A stretch of 64,000 nt of DNA from Saccharobesus litoralis (GTDB lineage Bacteria > Pseudomonadota > Gammaproteobacteria > Enterobacterales > Alteromonadaceae). The stretch lies in contig NZ_CP026604.1 in assembly GCF_003063625.1 (NCBI RefSeq), positions 2,046,001 to 2,110,000 of the forward strand, given 5' to 3'. The notes beneath the pieces were generated by a model. It did not search any database, had not been told where the DNA came from, and saw only the letters and a list, made by a program, of their open reading frames with translations. A program made the position numbers and the translations under genes. Shown here piece by piece: positions 61,301-64,000 of this stretch (positions are counted from its first letter, which is position 1; every line of letters begins with the position of its first letter).

Positions 61301-64000
61301 CAACAACCTGTCGAAATCCAAGCTTTCTTCGGCTACACCGGAGTTAAAGTTATTGAAGATAGCTTTACTTTATACAAAGACAAAACACCGCCGACGATTA
61401 GTTTAGTATCGCCGCAGGATGGCGATAGGATCCCGCTTAATGAAGAAACCGAGTTACTATTCCAAACGTTTGATAAGTACGGCATAGACAAAGTCGAAAT
61501 ATCGTTTGATGCGGGCGCTACCTATATCGAAAGTGACTTTGTGAATTCACACTCGCTTGAGCCAACATCCACCGATCCTGTTTCAGTATACGCCCGTGCT
61601 ATTGATACCAACGGCAATATTAGTTCAGTTGAACAGGTTACATTACAGCCATTTGATGCTGCTCTCGGCGAGCCAGAGGTAAGGTTAATTCATCCGGCTA
61701 ATGGCTCGGTATGGCGTGAAAAACAGGCGTTAGAAATCGAAGTGTTATTACGCAATCTTGATAGTGCCCAGCTTAATATTTTGGTCGGTGGTGATCCGGA
61801 TCACGTTAATAATCAAACCATTAACTTGGAACGTACGGCAGATTTACCCGAGCGCTTTAAGCAAAGCATCCAATTACCAGCAACAGGGCAAGATCTTGTC
61901 TTGTTGCTTGAGCTTTCGCATCAAGGCCTAGTCGACCGCAAGTTTATTAATGTTCTGGCCGATGGCAGCGTTGAGCAAGAAGTTGAGTTAGTCACTTCAC
62001 CTTCAAGTCAGGTTTTACAAGGGGCTAGTGTTTTAGTTGCAGCTAAGTTGCCTGAGGATATGCCAGACTTTGCAGAAGACTCAGAACTTAAGATTATTGA
62101 TGGTAAAAACAGTGTTGAATCCACTCGAAAACTGGATGGCAAGTCTTGGGTTTACAGCACAAATTACGATAGTGGCAGTTTGACGATTGAAAGCCGCTTG
62201 CGTGATGTGTCTGGTAACGAAAAACTGCAATCTACTTCAATTGAGAAATTAGCGTTCTTAGACGAACAACAGCATATCGAACTACAAATAGACGATAAGC
62301 TGCAAGCAATTGATTTCCTTGACGCAATACCTGGTCAGCAACAATTTGTGGCTGGTATTAATCAACTGCAGGGCGGATTGCAAATTCGCTTAGGTGCAAC
62401 CAGCTTAATTGAGCAAAACCAAGGTTCTGTTTTGCAATTGGCGGTTAATGGTCAAGGCATATGGGCGGTTATCGACGAAAACGGTAATCAAGATTTATTA
62501 CGTTGGGATCTAAACGGTACTGCGATCAGCCAGCAACGTTTATTCGGCGATGTTAAGTTAATCTCGGATAACTATGTAGTTGTGCAATTGGCCGACAAAC
62601 TGCAAGTTTGGATGGTCGATAGCAATGCGTTAGTTCCGCTTAAGTTAATGAGCTTAGATAGTCAGTTAGTTGACTTAGTCGAGCTAGCTGATGATCTTTG
62701 GTTACTTACTGAGTTCAGCTTGCAACGAATTGGCACTGATTTAAGTTCACTTGAAGCTCAAGTTGTAGCCACTTGGGAAGCCAAGCCGGGTGCGTATAAG
62801 CTAGCCATTAATGAAACACAAATAGAGCAGTGGACTAAATCAGCTGTCTATCCATTTGTAGTCAGTGGTGCTGATTTAATTGAACTTGATGCAATATCAA
62901 CAGACCATGAATTGTTAGCTATCGCCCGTTTTGCTGATGTTGAAGCTAAACAAATCGTCTCGGCTAACTATGGTGCTTTATGGCGTTTATCAAATAGCAA
63001 TCAAACACTTGGTTACTTGCAAGGTATTGAAAAGCTCAGCGCCAATAGCCAGTTTGCTTGGTTTACCGACGGTCAAAGCATTTGGCGTCAACAATGGTCG
63101 GCTCGTTCATTAGATGTCCCAGTTATCGCAACTGAGGAATTACCTCATTATCTGCAGATAGGGGTGTCTGATCCGCAAGCGCAAGTTTGGTTTGAAGATA
63201 ATAATGGCCAATTACTGGCAAGCAAAACGCAAAGATTGGCAGACAAAGTTGTTCATTTGGTTGCTCGTAGTCATTTTGCCAACAGTGTAATCGTAAAAGT
63301 GCAACAGCGCGGTGGCGATATCATTGAACAGGTGCTGAGCTTAAATGAAAGCCCATATGCTAATGTACTGACGCAACTGCCAACCGATAAGCATTATGCT
63401 AGCGACGCTTTATTACCTGCCAAAGTTGCGTTATCGAGCGATGCTCGAATCAATAGCTATCAAGTCAGTCATTCTGGTTTAAACCAAGCTTTTGTTAGCC
63501 AAGGTAGTGATCTAGCCGGTTGGATTAGATTATCAAATCAAGCTAATCAAACCACTGATATCGAGTTAAACGGTGGCGATTATAGCGCGGCAATAACAAC
63601 CGCGGTGATCGAACCCGAGCAAGGCCAAATCAAGTTACTTGCACCAGCCAATAACAGTCGCTTTACCGAGGGTGATTGGCTCGATGCACAATTCCAAGTT
63701 AATGGATATGAGACAAACGAGTTCGCCTTTGTAGAAGTGGCGTTATTAGATTTCAATCGCAATGTTGTCAGCAATTGGGTGGTAAACCAACAACTAGGTA
63801 GCGTTTCATTCCGTCTTTCGGCTGTGTCAGAAAGTGACGCTTATTATTTGCGCACTCGTGCATACCGATTAGATGATTACGCCTTTGTGGAAGATGAAGT
63901 GGGTATTCGAGTCTTGCCGCAGCAAAGCAAAATTGCTTATCAAGTGAACGGCATTCCAGACAGTATCTTTGTCGATTCGAATCTAAACATTGAAGTTCAA
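37367..64000 (+). CDS. Giant exported Ig-like / beta-propeller / IPT-TIG repeat protein, 3' end outside window
   Basis: One frame stays open from ATG 37367 to the window end: 8,878 codons (more than 0.9 MDa) with no stop. I checked the frame at about ten places and it reads as protein throughout. A Sec signal peptide (residues 1-21, cleavage after AFA) comes first. About residues 100-3,000 are Ig-like domains, often with motifs such as VEFYLHGQLVNKDGKAPY and TAPIVSINSP. From about 47.0 kb an ordered series begins: LVIVD-type propeller segments (GLLIIDVSQPHEPRLL), SbsA-like Ig domains and IPT/TIG domains (ILGVQPSKGDVKGGTELIIQ). Unlike the RTX genes it has no DNA-level tandem repeats. No enzymatic domain is visible. 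A secreted or surface adhesin-like role is inferred; anchoring or toxin domains may lie in the unseen C-terminus. Confidence 0.9.
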   Translation, partial: MKFPFLKALVVTCSALPLAFAWGANKDIRVNGSLVTESQQQSYYLVVDQCSQITQIATQTNMGFSDAELSDLVHIDTDTCQFKFNQADEYKWQPAVKLTYADGIVEQVTESFSWEQTAPEISIQAIDLVEVAGEQGVAISIIASDNTDLTRLSANVLGLKASDLKSVGGVIDDAKQTAFIQEQELILHPQYDGQSEYSFFFPFSQNLSQAEFAANGLLVLTVSAEDASGNINSYSDVRLAGDNISEEVLGFSVSPQSITITDLLQSVSILPEVEFEFRGATLLPGAGNGVTYTSSQPDLVDVTAAGVVYAKRDAQGETADIYVNYPGQAQQVVSVEVNSARQLSGFAFSSDNSLSNLSLSQLNQDFELPEIYAVFDDGSINQISNQFDISISLPSQANGLLSLSQDGTSIRALQPVAEHLAQPLTVTWLDNPAINGQLLVSATDALPNITLSAANQVVINNDLLVNAQVSDDVGIEYVEFYLHGQLVNKDGKAPYQLNLPVVSEWLGTELAITAIAYDSRYQQGFSNVVKAVVQNKKSIDVPEYLFEKPVNSQRIVEQSASALQISVLLGDKESVRNFKSGISAVEFFIDDASVGKVRVPLVDIRKEQTLQGEQELVYETWMLDWVAPDISLRETSTTIYAHVYVGNEFEKSETRLIKLVENQSPVATILSPVQGNDVVAGQTLKVKAIIADDTLFLGTNVQLLVNGSKLQEQDILDPSKQTSDLFAQSEQVEFEFPVLAESVGSSLDIQLIVTDVNNQRVNTEPIKVVVANDQPPTAAISHPSIGAQFIGGQAIEIRASATDDVLVSKVDFYLNGALLNSDGSAPYRAVFEAPTVTSVTQQYEVSAVVYDNQNQSATSQVVTFTVGKDAQPPVVNLVSPVINGNFGESAVAKVTEGSSHLLKIAGYDNVKAQSYVVSGVRYNAGQVEITGDSNNQVTEQVFALQQIPDGLNAYSAYMRFVAPIFEGKNGESLDLYPITIEVKDAVGNASVQFVYIGVIADAIPEIKDVQLDKASYFTSDIANLDVFASDDVEINAFEIEVLQGEQSLWQARQDESTGLIPGINGKASFAINLADFNLTNASAALAIKVTAFDSSNHVSDAYELALPLIADQTAPIVSINSPQLGTTLYRNLTQIFHFVAKDNSAIANIQFSVGGQVFDFDPADSGQNTKQYTGQFSYLLPDNASNLTVSAVITDSHGNQSSPSWRFDVAQNTPPQVDFVLPAAGTGYFEGEQFYAAINVLDDEQAIDGITLEFIDGDSQTFAANISSSQVQQALDAGKPVSVALTMPSSSSETIQLSAKANDNLGQEGQALLNLQVLQDTKAPKLSVTEPTESIQVSVDQDFIVSGTAIDDVVVDEIVVQILLENDSVVDLPWKTITRDDRQEEIEVANPLSLGGIAVSRQFVSDFNGTLNLDFASWQQYIGQSLTLRILANDKGVNASAPILIDLELLADEQAPVIDLVSPGTTELTERQHIAFIAAIKDNLLLASASIRLLDGEQELMFWQQDNIESASIQPSKEQVTFDLSAIGTIDSNGHELTLKVLASDIFGNQSSLEHTFTVLPDQAPNIAIFNTEPAAPVIGQPLLVQAQISDDYAPSDEPILVWPFVSTFSDEVLATKVDSRLSEHQVTTSLTLNSPVNADLGVMLGSEPLLSASSDTLTLNSVKAATQLELLQLSVAQGVVFEYEITKATDNVCPTQITTWRESSADLDLNTLAADASWLEIQPIWLSATGNEPIYLSKIRLDKNKQNVAEYIGEQNRQSVNKHSWLISLEFDFVDSLGNTGNKTSWIAYPTYTFASSNTKETRVNEQFNQLIPTQHITQPSRLNISLLGYDRNVVHQAAANAMDSYSFNLLNDSELPQISWLQPVTDAVLRPGQKIALKTNAEDNSNNIKQVDFLFEGELIAQYSPALNQANAEILYETPDDLVAGQVVEFNAIAFDTQGNSNSQTLRLATDVNQAPILELNQFKSHREITDKARLEYGEFWVRNGGEFSLNLTAIDDTGLAQYAFYRIETDGSKTLITSNTWSSECHQKFVLNQTFVLNTVFEQNEPTEYLIELIDNIGQKTVRQILVNPLQNVAPSIKITSPTEQQMVVAGTFNMVATAIMVDDLALDLDKIQILVDGIPADLKSAGVTPSTSAKNQALDKIYDDLKKRYGQHIAEELVVTKQGDIRTKSWILSIPDTVIRANQDVELVVKIEDEDQAIGTDTITFIGAADVIAPEIAIVDPEIGYLATEGSNLQFAVRGLDNVKVNQIDAKYTFVARDKGQDYVADLTPEVKFSYTSIPARDTNPVTTQSIDSPVFKQLVSIPKLQELKDQYFSQTLSESAELFLRLEAKAFDAAGNQSLKDPTHGVIGFTQRDIKLKLDERPVIDVKEPVAGASVVEQSKLAVNVTAFDDIGISYVELNVTNDVGQSVYQFKQYAAPFSFLFDVPAIDANTQNLTLTVTALDTYGEETGILDGHQVSESFSVSLVRDEPPIVEIAAPKNHDAFLEGENILVQLNAIDDIGISSTTLYVEGLVTGDLQLVDQRAPFEFLLPIPYGQSGTPIRLSADTVETRFVGVAQTAQSSVIEINIDKDVESPTLTVRQPIAAAQIAEQSSLGYQLEVLDNVDVASVQVRLLADKDNSNDFDESEVIHSRTLVNAPWYGSIDLQTIDSYAPELAVTEKGLNLRFEATAFDGAGNNTVVNVSATLITNQPPQISSISVLDKRGFSIAADQVTVGRDITLAVNAADPEKGVRQVNLYRAINPASDQDFKLIGSSSNAPFQFAQSTSEFNVGETLVYKAVAIDIDGYESTLQDSISQEITLVADMAPSVDIIKPFNDESFIIAGQSFEVLAETQDDLGYEGIDRVEFWVNDVLYTSVNQSLSELTGSAAQFNVFRAEILPPENVDGLVIVAVAYDVLGQSASSQAIRVGQLQDTVQPEIVAVEPIDGEILTSGDALSPLVVVRDIGSEQDRQVFQTYRREYQDSNESWVTLAELEIELLKQSQLPTLYQTEQQTYRHAYFGSMADGNILQRSFKRNERVRVITRVVTAQHTVEHETYYEVGLTLAEQVYLQTTAEDTGTNKAVYQTALQQFSQVDNQQSLVAAWSTAPALQSAAILPTPSNPKDVLKAPEYTGLWLADYFDSSLPPQNAERAVYSSLVNGAAEIFRGTITDLDSDAQFVLAAKSGVTCFTKCDDNPTAIDFVAELETEIAEFSETGATYYDELGAELLIFGRQNGDEQFGIPYLLQGRINLPYDEVYAVEKVGQLALVANGNGGVQVINIEDPQIPYHVDFIKPDGYVRDVKVYQGFAVIASSWDGVAIADLQQPGLPIIAKVDTAGIANRLVVDGNKVYVTDTLVDGNTNAFHVIDIADPYQPKLIRTIETDVDRQDLQSIGGYAIKALGQQVWVSAWRHDQEANKAENVVSLYNLSADTTQDISVPLVVNRPISANDVVVNQIDFAAGKIQFAAGKKGIASVNLPQLSVLGHQPQQSQTQVSTQLSTIEIELSGYLDSSIDLSSYVRVNLGHATLGQDITEDFTLTVIPLEGDVVGRKLQLTPSTELFENQSYHVTLEQGLPQFSGYPLAADYTLSFYTQSVAGEIEPKILGVQPSKGDVKGGTELIIQGHNLSADYQVWLAGQELTVKNFIAAQDSDDFDRLVVETLPSYAGSASLVVKSSSGLQDELVGAFTYVDELRISFVTPAVVNVNQTGVDDRVDVIGYGFSPDMQITLLQANKPETAITLSTDDDSVDLYSSERFSVSLPDFGEQYRGFADLQISDSRGRVAWLPNAIFYGQLSNDKTIDTRSPLEQADISRLLNGDGSLYAELDKLPPGKITDLQVDHELNLIYVLGQGILKLKPELQPSSITEVSDFENYYAPGWLAVVHYQDELVEQAATMHGLGYYDLPQDVDPIAITMSDDHLYVSAQGKHFSFIDTQYEDAAHLFVFDRIQSLPNQENGQESEQETRSLVYSTTLALSQAPSKLLVVDNLLIAASEDSGINLYIRDGNRVSALKTIATLVTADQQVKFNVIDMAVVDQRLIFTADSSEGAQLGRFSLDLRLPHLPITKIDNISEQFAVNDNLNIGHHSASILAKDIWSQNQPNEVGVIDTFGFSVPGRLVAINSLANTATQARLVPGSETQPQAAYISIFDTENHDVLRMADMYELFECQGNDCLVAQSRLSQDGLIVSAWNSNKNHSHLSITDTLLNDLVAVQPAIESKFDPATNIVLQFAQAVKVPEGQTAQEFVDTYIQFVQLDGSETGIPVAFDFNLQDNQIELIPANELLANSQYQIRLSSEPLSRRSLGLVNQTINFGTANASGIPPQIVEVQTKGISIYGGELKILVKDGEQAKFEVATGNATVTAEEIVSDGTLYTLQIPASLAGSSYIKVVNSNGMSDSLLGAFVYIEPLVLLDLDVTSGSLAGGQKVRINGRGFTPGAQNIEVRFGDVLAADYKVLDNQTLEVTAPANRIGQVDVSVNYIGGERLTLGNAFTYQQPSQANISGQGIVRDTWLDPTGSYLFVAASQFGVYVYHIDGSSFVNNAENPLTPADLLETIDMDGDGVEDRLVSHIELPQGWQATSIQGYFERSADKVFVTANQIGSAGRSQASKLFIYAFDELQPSRTHLVADYPLIGTSATSVIANNHKVLVANGEQGVVVVDGYLHSKLYQVDQLILPNQHFALDIVEHELPHDSSVYYVASGDYDFAQQLVTTDDVSSGGIYVVSNNAVDGFNTIASIPYPASKLVIEGNYLYAAAGELGLLIIDVSQPHEPRLLTRIDTLGAIHDVAIQGNLLYVALGNNGVTALDVSRPSQPVVLESLQAQQGYATTQIISTPYSIIGSGYTVLEGKSLNRVSTYNDVALKVHAVEPSSKIVFADDDAGAIRVRFNKDIAEYSNNQDKFVLTHNGQLVNSRVELVGNDAIVYPLPSQSIDDGASLQLDILQGVKSVKPVSGGYITLYELQQGQAHSFTWLNTQVEQSELQIGQVLPRRMLVASSQQFTVGVVGLPAQYDSLKVYIGGVQASIIEVRQDQDNERVALIDAEVNHISQPGLYKVRVEAEFAGVSKLAERNGAFVVDEALSIEHLQPSWTQPNGGEWITLSGTGFEPGNTVMPGINISVGSTPVTDIKVESSNSLRFVAPRSLPGKYNLVVSNRYGDEVTSDIVQLGYGLRKFSHVKGENVNPVDIWVDQDSGVAISSSGYYVDGHNTQLIDSVNFVEKLLAVSYNLQDVTRPVMVGGASSLPSDPAKIAEIVETNRVRQIAVKQILKDPLTDQEQNYIASSNDYSYTFAVDSIQLQATTELEEDVLRKRLYVSSGAGGIAKLNLDEQRGLQVINQENVGGLVSGFVVEDDLLLAATYSSTAKAPDMVCQFGVGAGSSGSSVEINYADPSDPVRLPTYYQANGSAVSFINANGQLVSGGVAGGTTWQMGPPCPERHTAEQVQATVDTQHNLVIQSLTDPSLLREIPFASNIYDAVQYGQHLITAHGDTGVAIFPIEQPDSKTWLQINSDIQSAPFSAVKLSLYANLLIVSGDQGGFAVYDLVNLSEPELVSAGNTEKTLATDIFKQGLLLASRKQGVTSMELPGAVVLDFNVSQLGALSQSQPLKFRFNQFVELDSVQLTLLDTAGNAVDFSLSPLDSNGTSASQYAVTINSVLDQSAEQLLSLQVADVRTVAGTGLWRSVQLEFYLSQDIQPQISHIENGIVHHGHEQNIDIVGSGFTSDSEVYLGPYLVDSIFVDENLLQVNSKNLELLPLVQGHQVSISVNNGSLKDIYLGGVVYLANSLEAELNLSRTSGNMQGGYKIAVSADSPVIAPGSKIMLRDVLGNEIVTQLADAGSSNRDLKDDVVTPQLFEFIAPAVEVPGIYQVALLMAGQEVSVGEFSYTLPAGESIDLPNYPPMQIGALANVDDLLYVGVKGGTVAPSNPYLMEAGIEIYDLSIQEQPIRLAQLSLSEPAHQLAIADSLAFVANGANGLTVVDVGQTEQPFIVKHLPIAGYRTVDLTLDQSSGVLAALSISDLGDGFIRFFDISDPEFDQPLGYQTIQFSQGTLVGQPQSMSWFEGALYVVFTQDGKQKLAVFEQLAQSNFEPTIFELGENNATGLTRLQVVAGQITVGDNDGLTMYQYVEGQGYQRYYWQQASDASVLADVQGNILTSDGDGVVFLPASQLAITKVTPTTGENLAQQEVISIRLNGRINTQPEHLQQVVELSTNGQPLQPTDYTIVATNFISGAELLIEIHQGVDISSGVSLRVDSDLQSVNGNTLALAYNRHFNYIDDTRPQINRVARQVSDQGSLKDSGHYFHADGTELAKLYGLGFGTDAQAIQVTVGDIQIDASDISQVTDSEITFEFPQWVSANVVAPLTVEINKAGLSARKVGAALIMPQLALQDMNPPTGPPQGGNQITLNGYGFNPNTQIFINNKPVNHYQSESSWLANITAPSGQFGYADITAVNPQFPDEVATLKDYFYAGKELASVDVAGEEQSPLSNIVADEQLLYLLSGGGYQVFDNQGEVISELTTNNAMLMVADVSNPVAPNVISKETAAETQPYHFKTSLAPSGFTHTVKTEQFLYAAGSKTLTQFDLTLSAEPSLHRTYQMTAPITGLASDGRLIFVATQDDVSVFRLDEKLELERIKQLTSQELGAAVDLIKVAEDKLWLVQNQINQLQAIELVTGLYQIENSIKLTDQFGFSYAADDIIIHGDLAFISTGSQATVELFDSAAQSENAHLASLNLSYLIRQGDIYAGKLLRSGQTLYIAAGHGDLQLFDISSWLNQNYRSRPKLVHYFAVTGAVNDVAIGPGVIYAATSYAQNHRGEAIESPVPQGQSYARLGGGLNTIENDRLDIIEQNPDVGGVLTQGEYITLSFNRILDQNQFQQSAQQLFSLTLDGVPVVGTWQHKLSQWGSEVYFVPAQPLEDKKRYLLTVSQLVSDLNGVKLGADYRSYLINQNSQSLSIDRVEPQQASWRGGEIISLFGQGFSVDTVVQLGQQVLENDQFTLVSDSEIQLTIPTLDTSPTENLLVGLRVSQDWLSAQLPAAFTYIADPSIEQIGEYTDNRLVDADKSLHLGQYNRIGIRGAGLSNITQVWINDVLASDVKLVDEQTLSVAIPNNMVGSLRIAVSNSTNRLDQVIDESLFVYLPVNEYSRSGVTDMARAGDIVVSAIGADIYLQSTLADSSPVLLSRTTLQSSIKNIALDKRYIAAQLQNGNVVLLDYINPYAPETIHQIYNQTQLDFSNLTIDSGVLFAQVNSSLYQANTNSPNWQPALDNVEQWQLFDGELILASGSEIVVLDAGIITNEKARFDSQQNVEQLIVTADNLLLVGDDSLALWQRNGSYFAPSYELLGHTSFVKEGIWQLSGELAALFSEGQIQLFDLDASAGQLTINELLTLDADAIRLDKLATTNLRGSYLDWLQSGKLYHQALPLPNMWRDKRRDIYTEYAALAFNIAGQNLAWSNVELNVESNNLEHQGFSQINGRQLAFTPLESWVLDSHVTSHLFNQPTQSIDGAQVQFDQSVNQQVANILPTEDAYLEKLTPNYTITGRATDFSLAGVNLHLLESIQIGNQTFSQADFEVDSSGQVIRFSHAFSDAALLSVEASYADKQVALPAALQVDQALAISAIYSDNNIANDRLSDSGGNRITVAGKGLKGQLGVHLVLADGSQPLSNTNKVSYELSAGQLSFVAPAAIPDFEYRVVITKPSTQEQHSSSTTMLGVDDTKPRFVSLQALSYFKPLTLTFNENISISDFTVIKSKQDYSVAPDEDISARFALNVIDNQVSLALKPNQVLEHNAVYTAQLQGIADLAGNQVLNYSQALVDGNWQSAFIAEDRLAPRNTQLTSQGEALSLSVSLTRGRSYSFELSAEDNYQAQLTHKYRVSTDGGVSFGNELSATQGRFELRILEAFAPQLVVRTKTIDGNGNFSEASFNASIVDPNIQISAVSTTPLEVEELTASQVKFEFTGDTDLINSADIRINQSWYHAELHHQGLGNAYAQVQHLNGSIPLDGQGSKPDTYQQPVEIQAFFGYTGVKVIEDSFTLYKDKTPPTISLVSPQDGDRIPLNEETELLFQTFDKYGIDKVEISFDAGATYIESDFVNSHSLEPTSTDPVSVYARAIDTNGNISSVEQVTLQPFDAALGEPEVRLIHPANGSVWREKQALEIEVLLRNLDSAQLNILVGGDPDHVNNQTINLERTADLPERFKQSIQLPATGQDLVLLLELSHQGLVDRKFINVLADGSVEQEVELVTSPSSQVLQGASVLVAAKLPEDMPDFAEDSELKIIDGKNSVESTRKLDGKSWVYSTNYDSGSLTIESRLRDVSGNEKLQSTSIEKLAFLDEQQHIELQIDDKLQAIDFLDAIPGQQQFVAGINQLQGGLQIRLGATSLIEQNQGSVLQLAVNGQGIWAVIDENGNQDLLRWDLNGTAISQQRLFGDVKLISDNYVVVQLADKLQVWMVDSNALVPLKLMSLDSQLVDLVELADDLWLLTEFSLQRIGTDLSSLEAQVVATWEAKPGAYKLAINETQIEQWTKSAVYPFVVSGADLIELDAISTDHELLAIARFADVEAKQIVSANYGALWRLSNSNQTLGYLQGIEKLSANSQFAWFTDGQSIWRQQWSARSLDVPVIATEELPHYLQIGVSDPQAQVWFEDNNGQLLASKTQRLADKVVHLVARSHFANSVIVKVQQRGGDIIEQVLSLNESPYANVLTQLPTDKHYASDALLPAKVALSSDARINSYQVSHSGLNQAFVSQGSDLAGWIRLSNQANQTTDIELNGGDYSAAITTAVIEPEQGQIKLLAPANNSRFTEGDWLDAQFQVNGYETNEFAFVEVALLDFNRNVVSNWVVNQQLGSVSFRLSAVSESDAYYLRTRAYRLDDYAFVEDEVGIRVLPQQSKIAYQVNGIPDSIFVDSNLNIEVQ
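39340..46130 (+). repeat. Ig-like domain array in the giant protein
   Basis: Successive units of about 90-130 aa open with patterns such as PPTAAISHPSIGAQFIGGQ, PPQVDFVLPAAGTGYFEGE, PPIVEIAAPKNHDAFLEGE and PSVDIIKPFNDESFIIAGQ, and contain a later DD.G/V...V.F or similar strand. These are bacterial Ig-like (Big_17-like) domains. They are divergent at sequence level, so I do not give an exact count. Confidence 0.75.
47100..60750 (+). repeat. Ordered propeller + SbsA-like + IPT/TIG supermodules in the giant protein
   Basis: Propeller-like segments lie at about 47.1-47.8, 48.8-49.9, 50.8-51.8, 52.8-54.0, 55.0-55.8, 56.7-57.8 and 58.7-59.6 kb. Each of the first six is followed by an SbsA-like Ig domain; after the seventh this is less clear. 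IPT/TIG starts are near 48.12, 50.26, 52.53, 54.37, 56.11, 58.13 and 60.12 kb, so the module repeats every 1.7-2.3 kb. A further SbsA-like domain is at 60.4-60.75 kb and another propeller-like segment at 62.3-63.2 kb. Confidence 0.7.

Noticed and set aside
38112-63113. Short plus-strand frames inside the giant gene
   Set aside because: All eight are in one other frame, short, and lack ribosome sites, while the giant frame is open throughout.

Overview
The window comes from a marine, polysaccharide-degrading gammaproteobacterium, most likely of the order Alteromonadales (a Catenovulum- or Alteromonas-like agar degrader). I infer this from the gammaproteobacterial rRNA operon, the A+T-rich genome, the agarases and alginate lyase with lipoprotein signals, and the FieF, YfhL, MscS and AbgT housekeeping genes. 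No tool was run. All family assignments are read from motifs.

Layout. (1) 1-1529: the 3' part of a LytS-type histidine kinase and its LytTR response regulator. (2) 1647-12001: an agar/porphyran utilisation locus with two divergent GH16 lipoproteins, a GH50 beta-agarase lipoprotein, an enolase-superfamily dehydratase/cycloisomerase, an MFS acid-sugar transporter, a KDPG-type aldolase, a periplasmic SMP-30/gluconolactonase-like lipoprotein and a GntR/FCD regulator. Together they can cut agar-type galactans outside the cytoplasm, import an aldonic or anhydro-aldonic acid and split the resulting 2-keto-3-deoxy sugar. GH117, the anhydrogalactose dehydrogenase and the KDG kinase are not in the window. 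(3) 12002-18361: a structured intergenic region, a secreted beta-helix enzyme with two discoidin-like domains, and, convergent to it, a multidomain PL6 alginate lyase. (4) 18603-22870: fieF, yfhL, an mscS-type channel and an abgT-type transporter. (5) 23210-28612: a complete 16S-23S-5S operon with tandem promoters, boxA elements, processing stems and a terminator, but no tRNA in its spacers. (6) 28764-37084: two adjacent, probably translationally coupled paralogues made of RTX-type nonapeptides plus HCBP-related domains. One contains a 498-bp unit repeated almost perfectly about 6.5 times. The other has 498-bp and 435-bp units and looks truncated at its 3' end. (7) 37367-64000: a single reading frame with no stop for 8,878 codons that runs off the window.

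The most remarkable content is region 6-7. The giant frame encodes a secreted protein of at least about 0.9 MDa. It starts with a signal peptide and a long run of Ig-like domains, then repeats an ordered module of beta-propeller-like (LVIVD-type) segment, SbsA-like Ig domain and IPT/TIG domain at about 2-kb spacing. It diverges from the RTX pair across a 282-bp intergenic region, so the three genes may form one cell-surface or matrix system. That functional link is inference.
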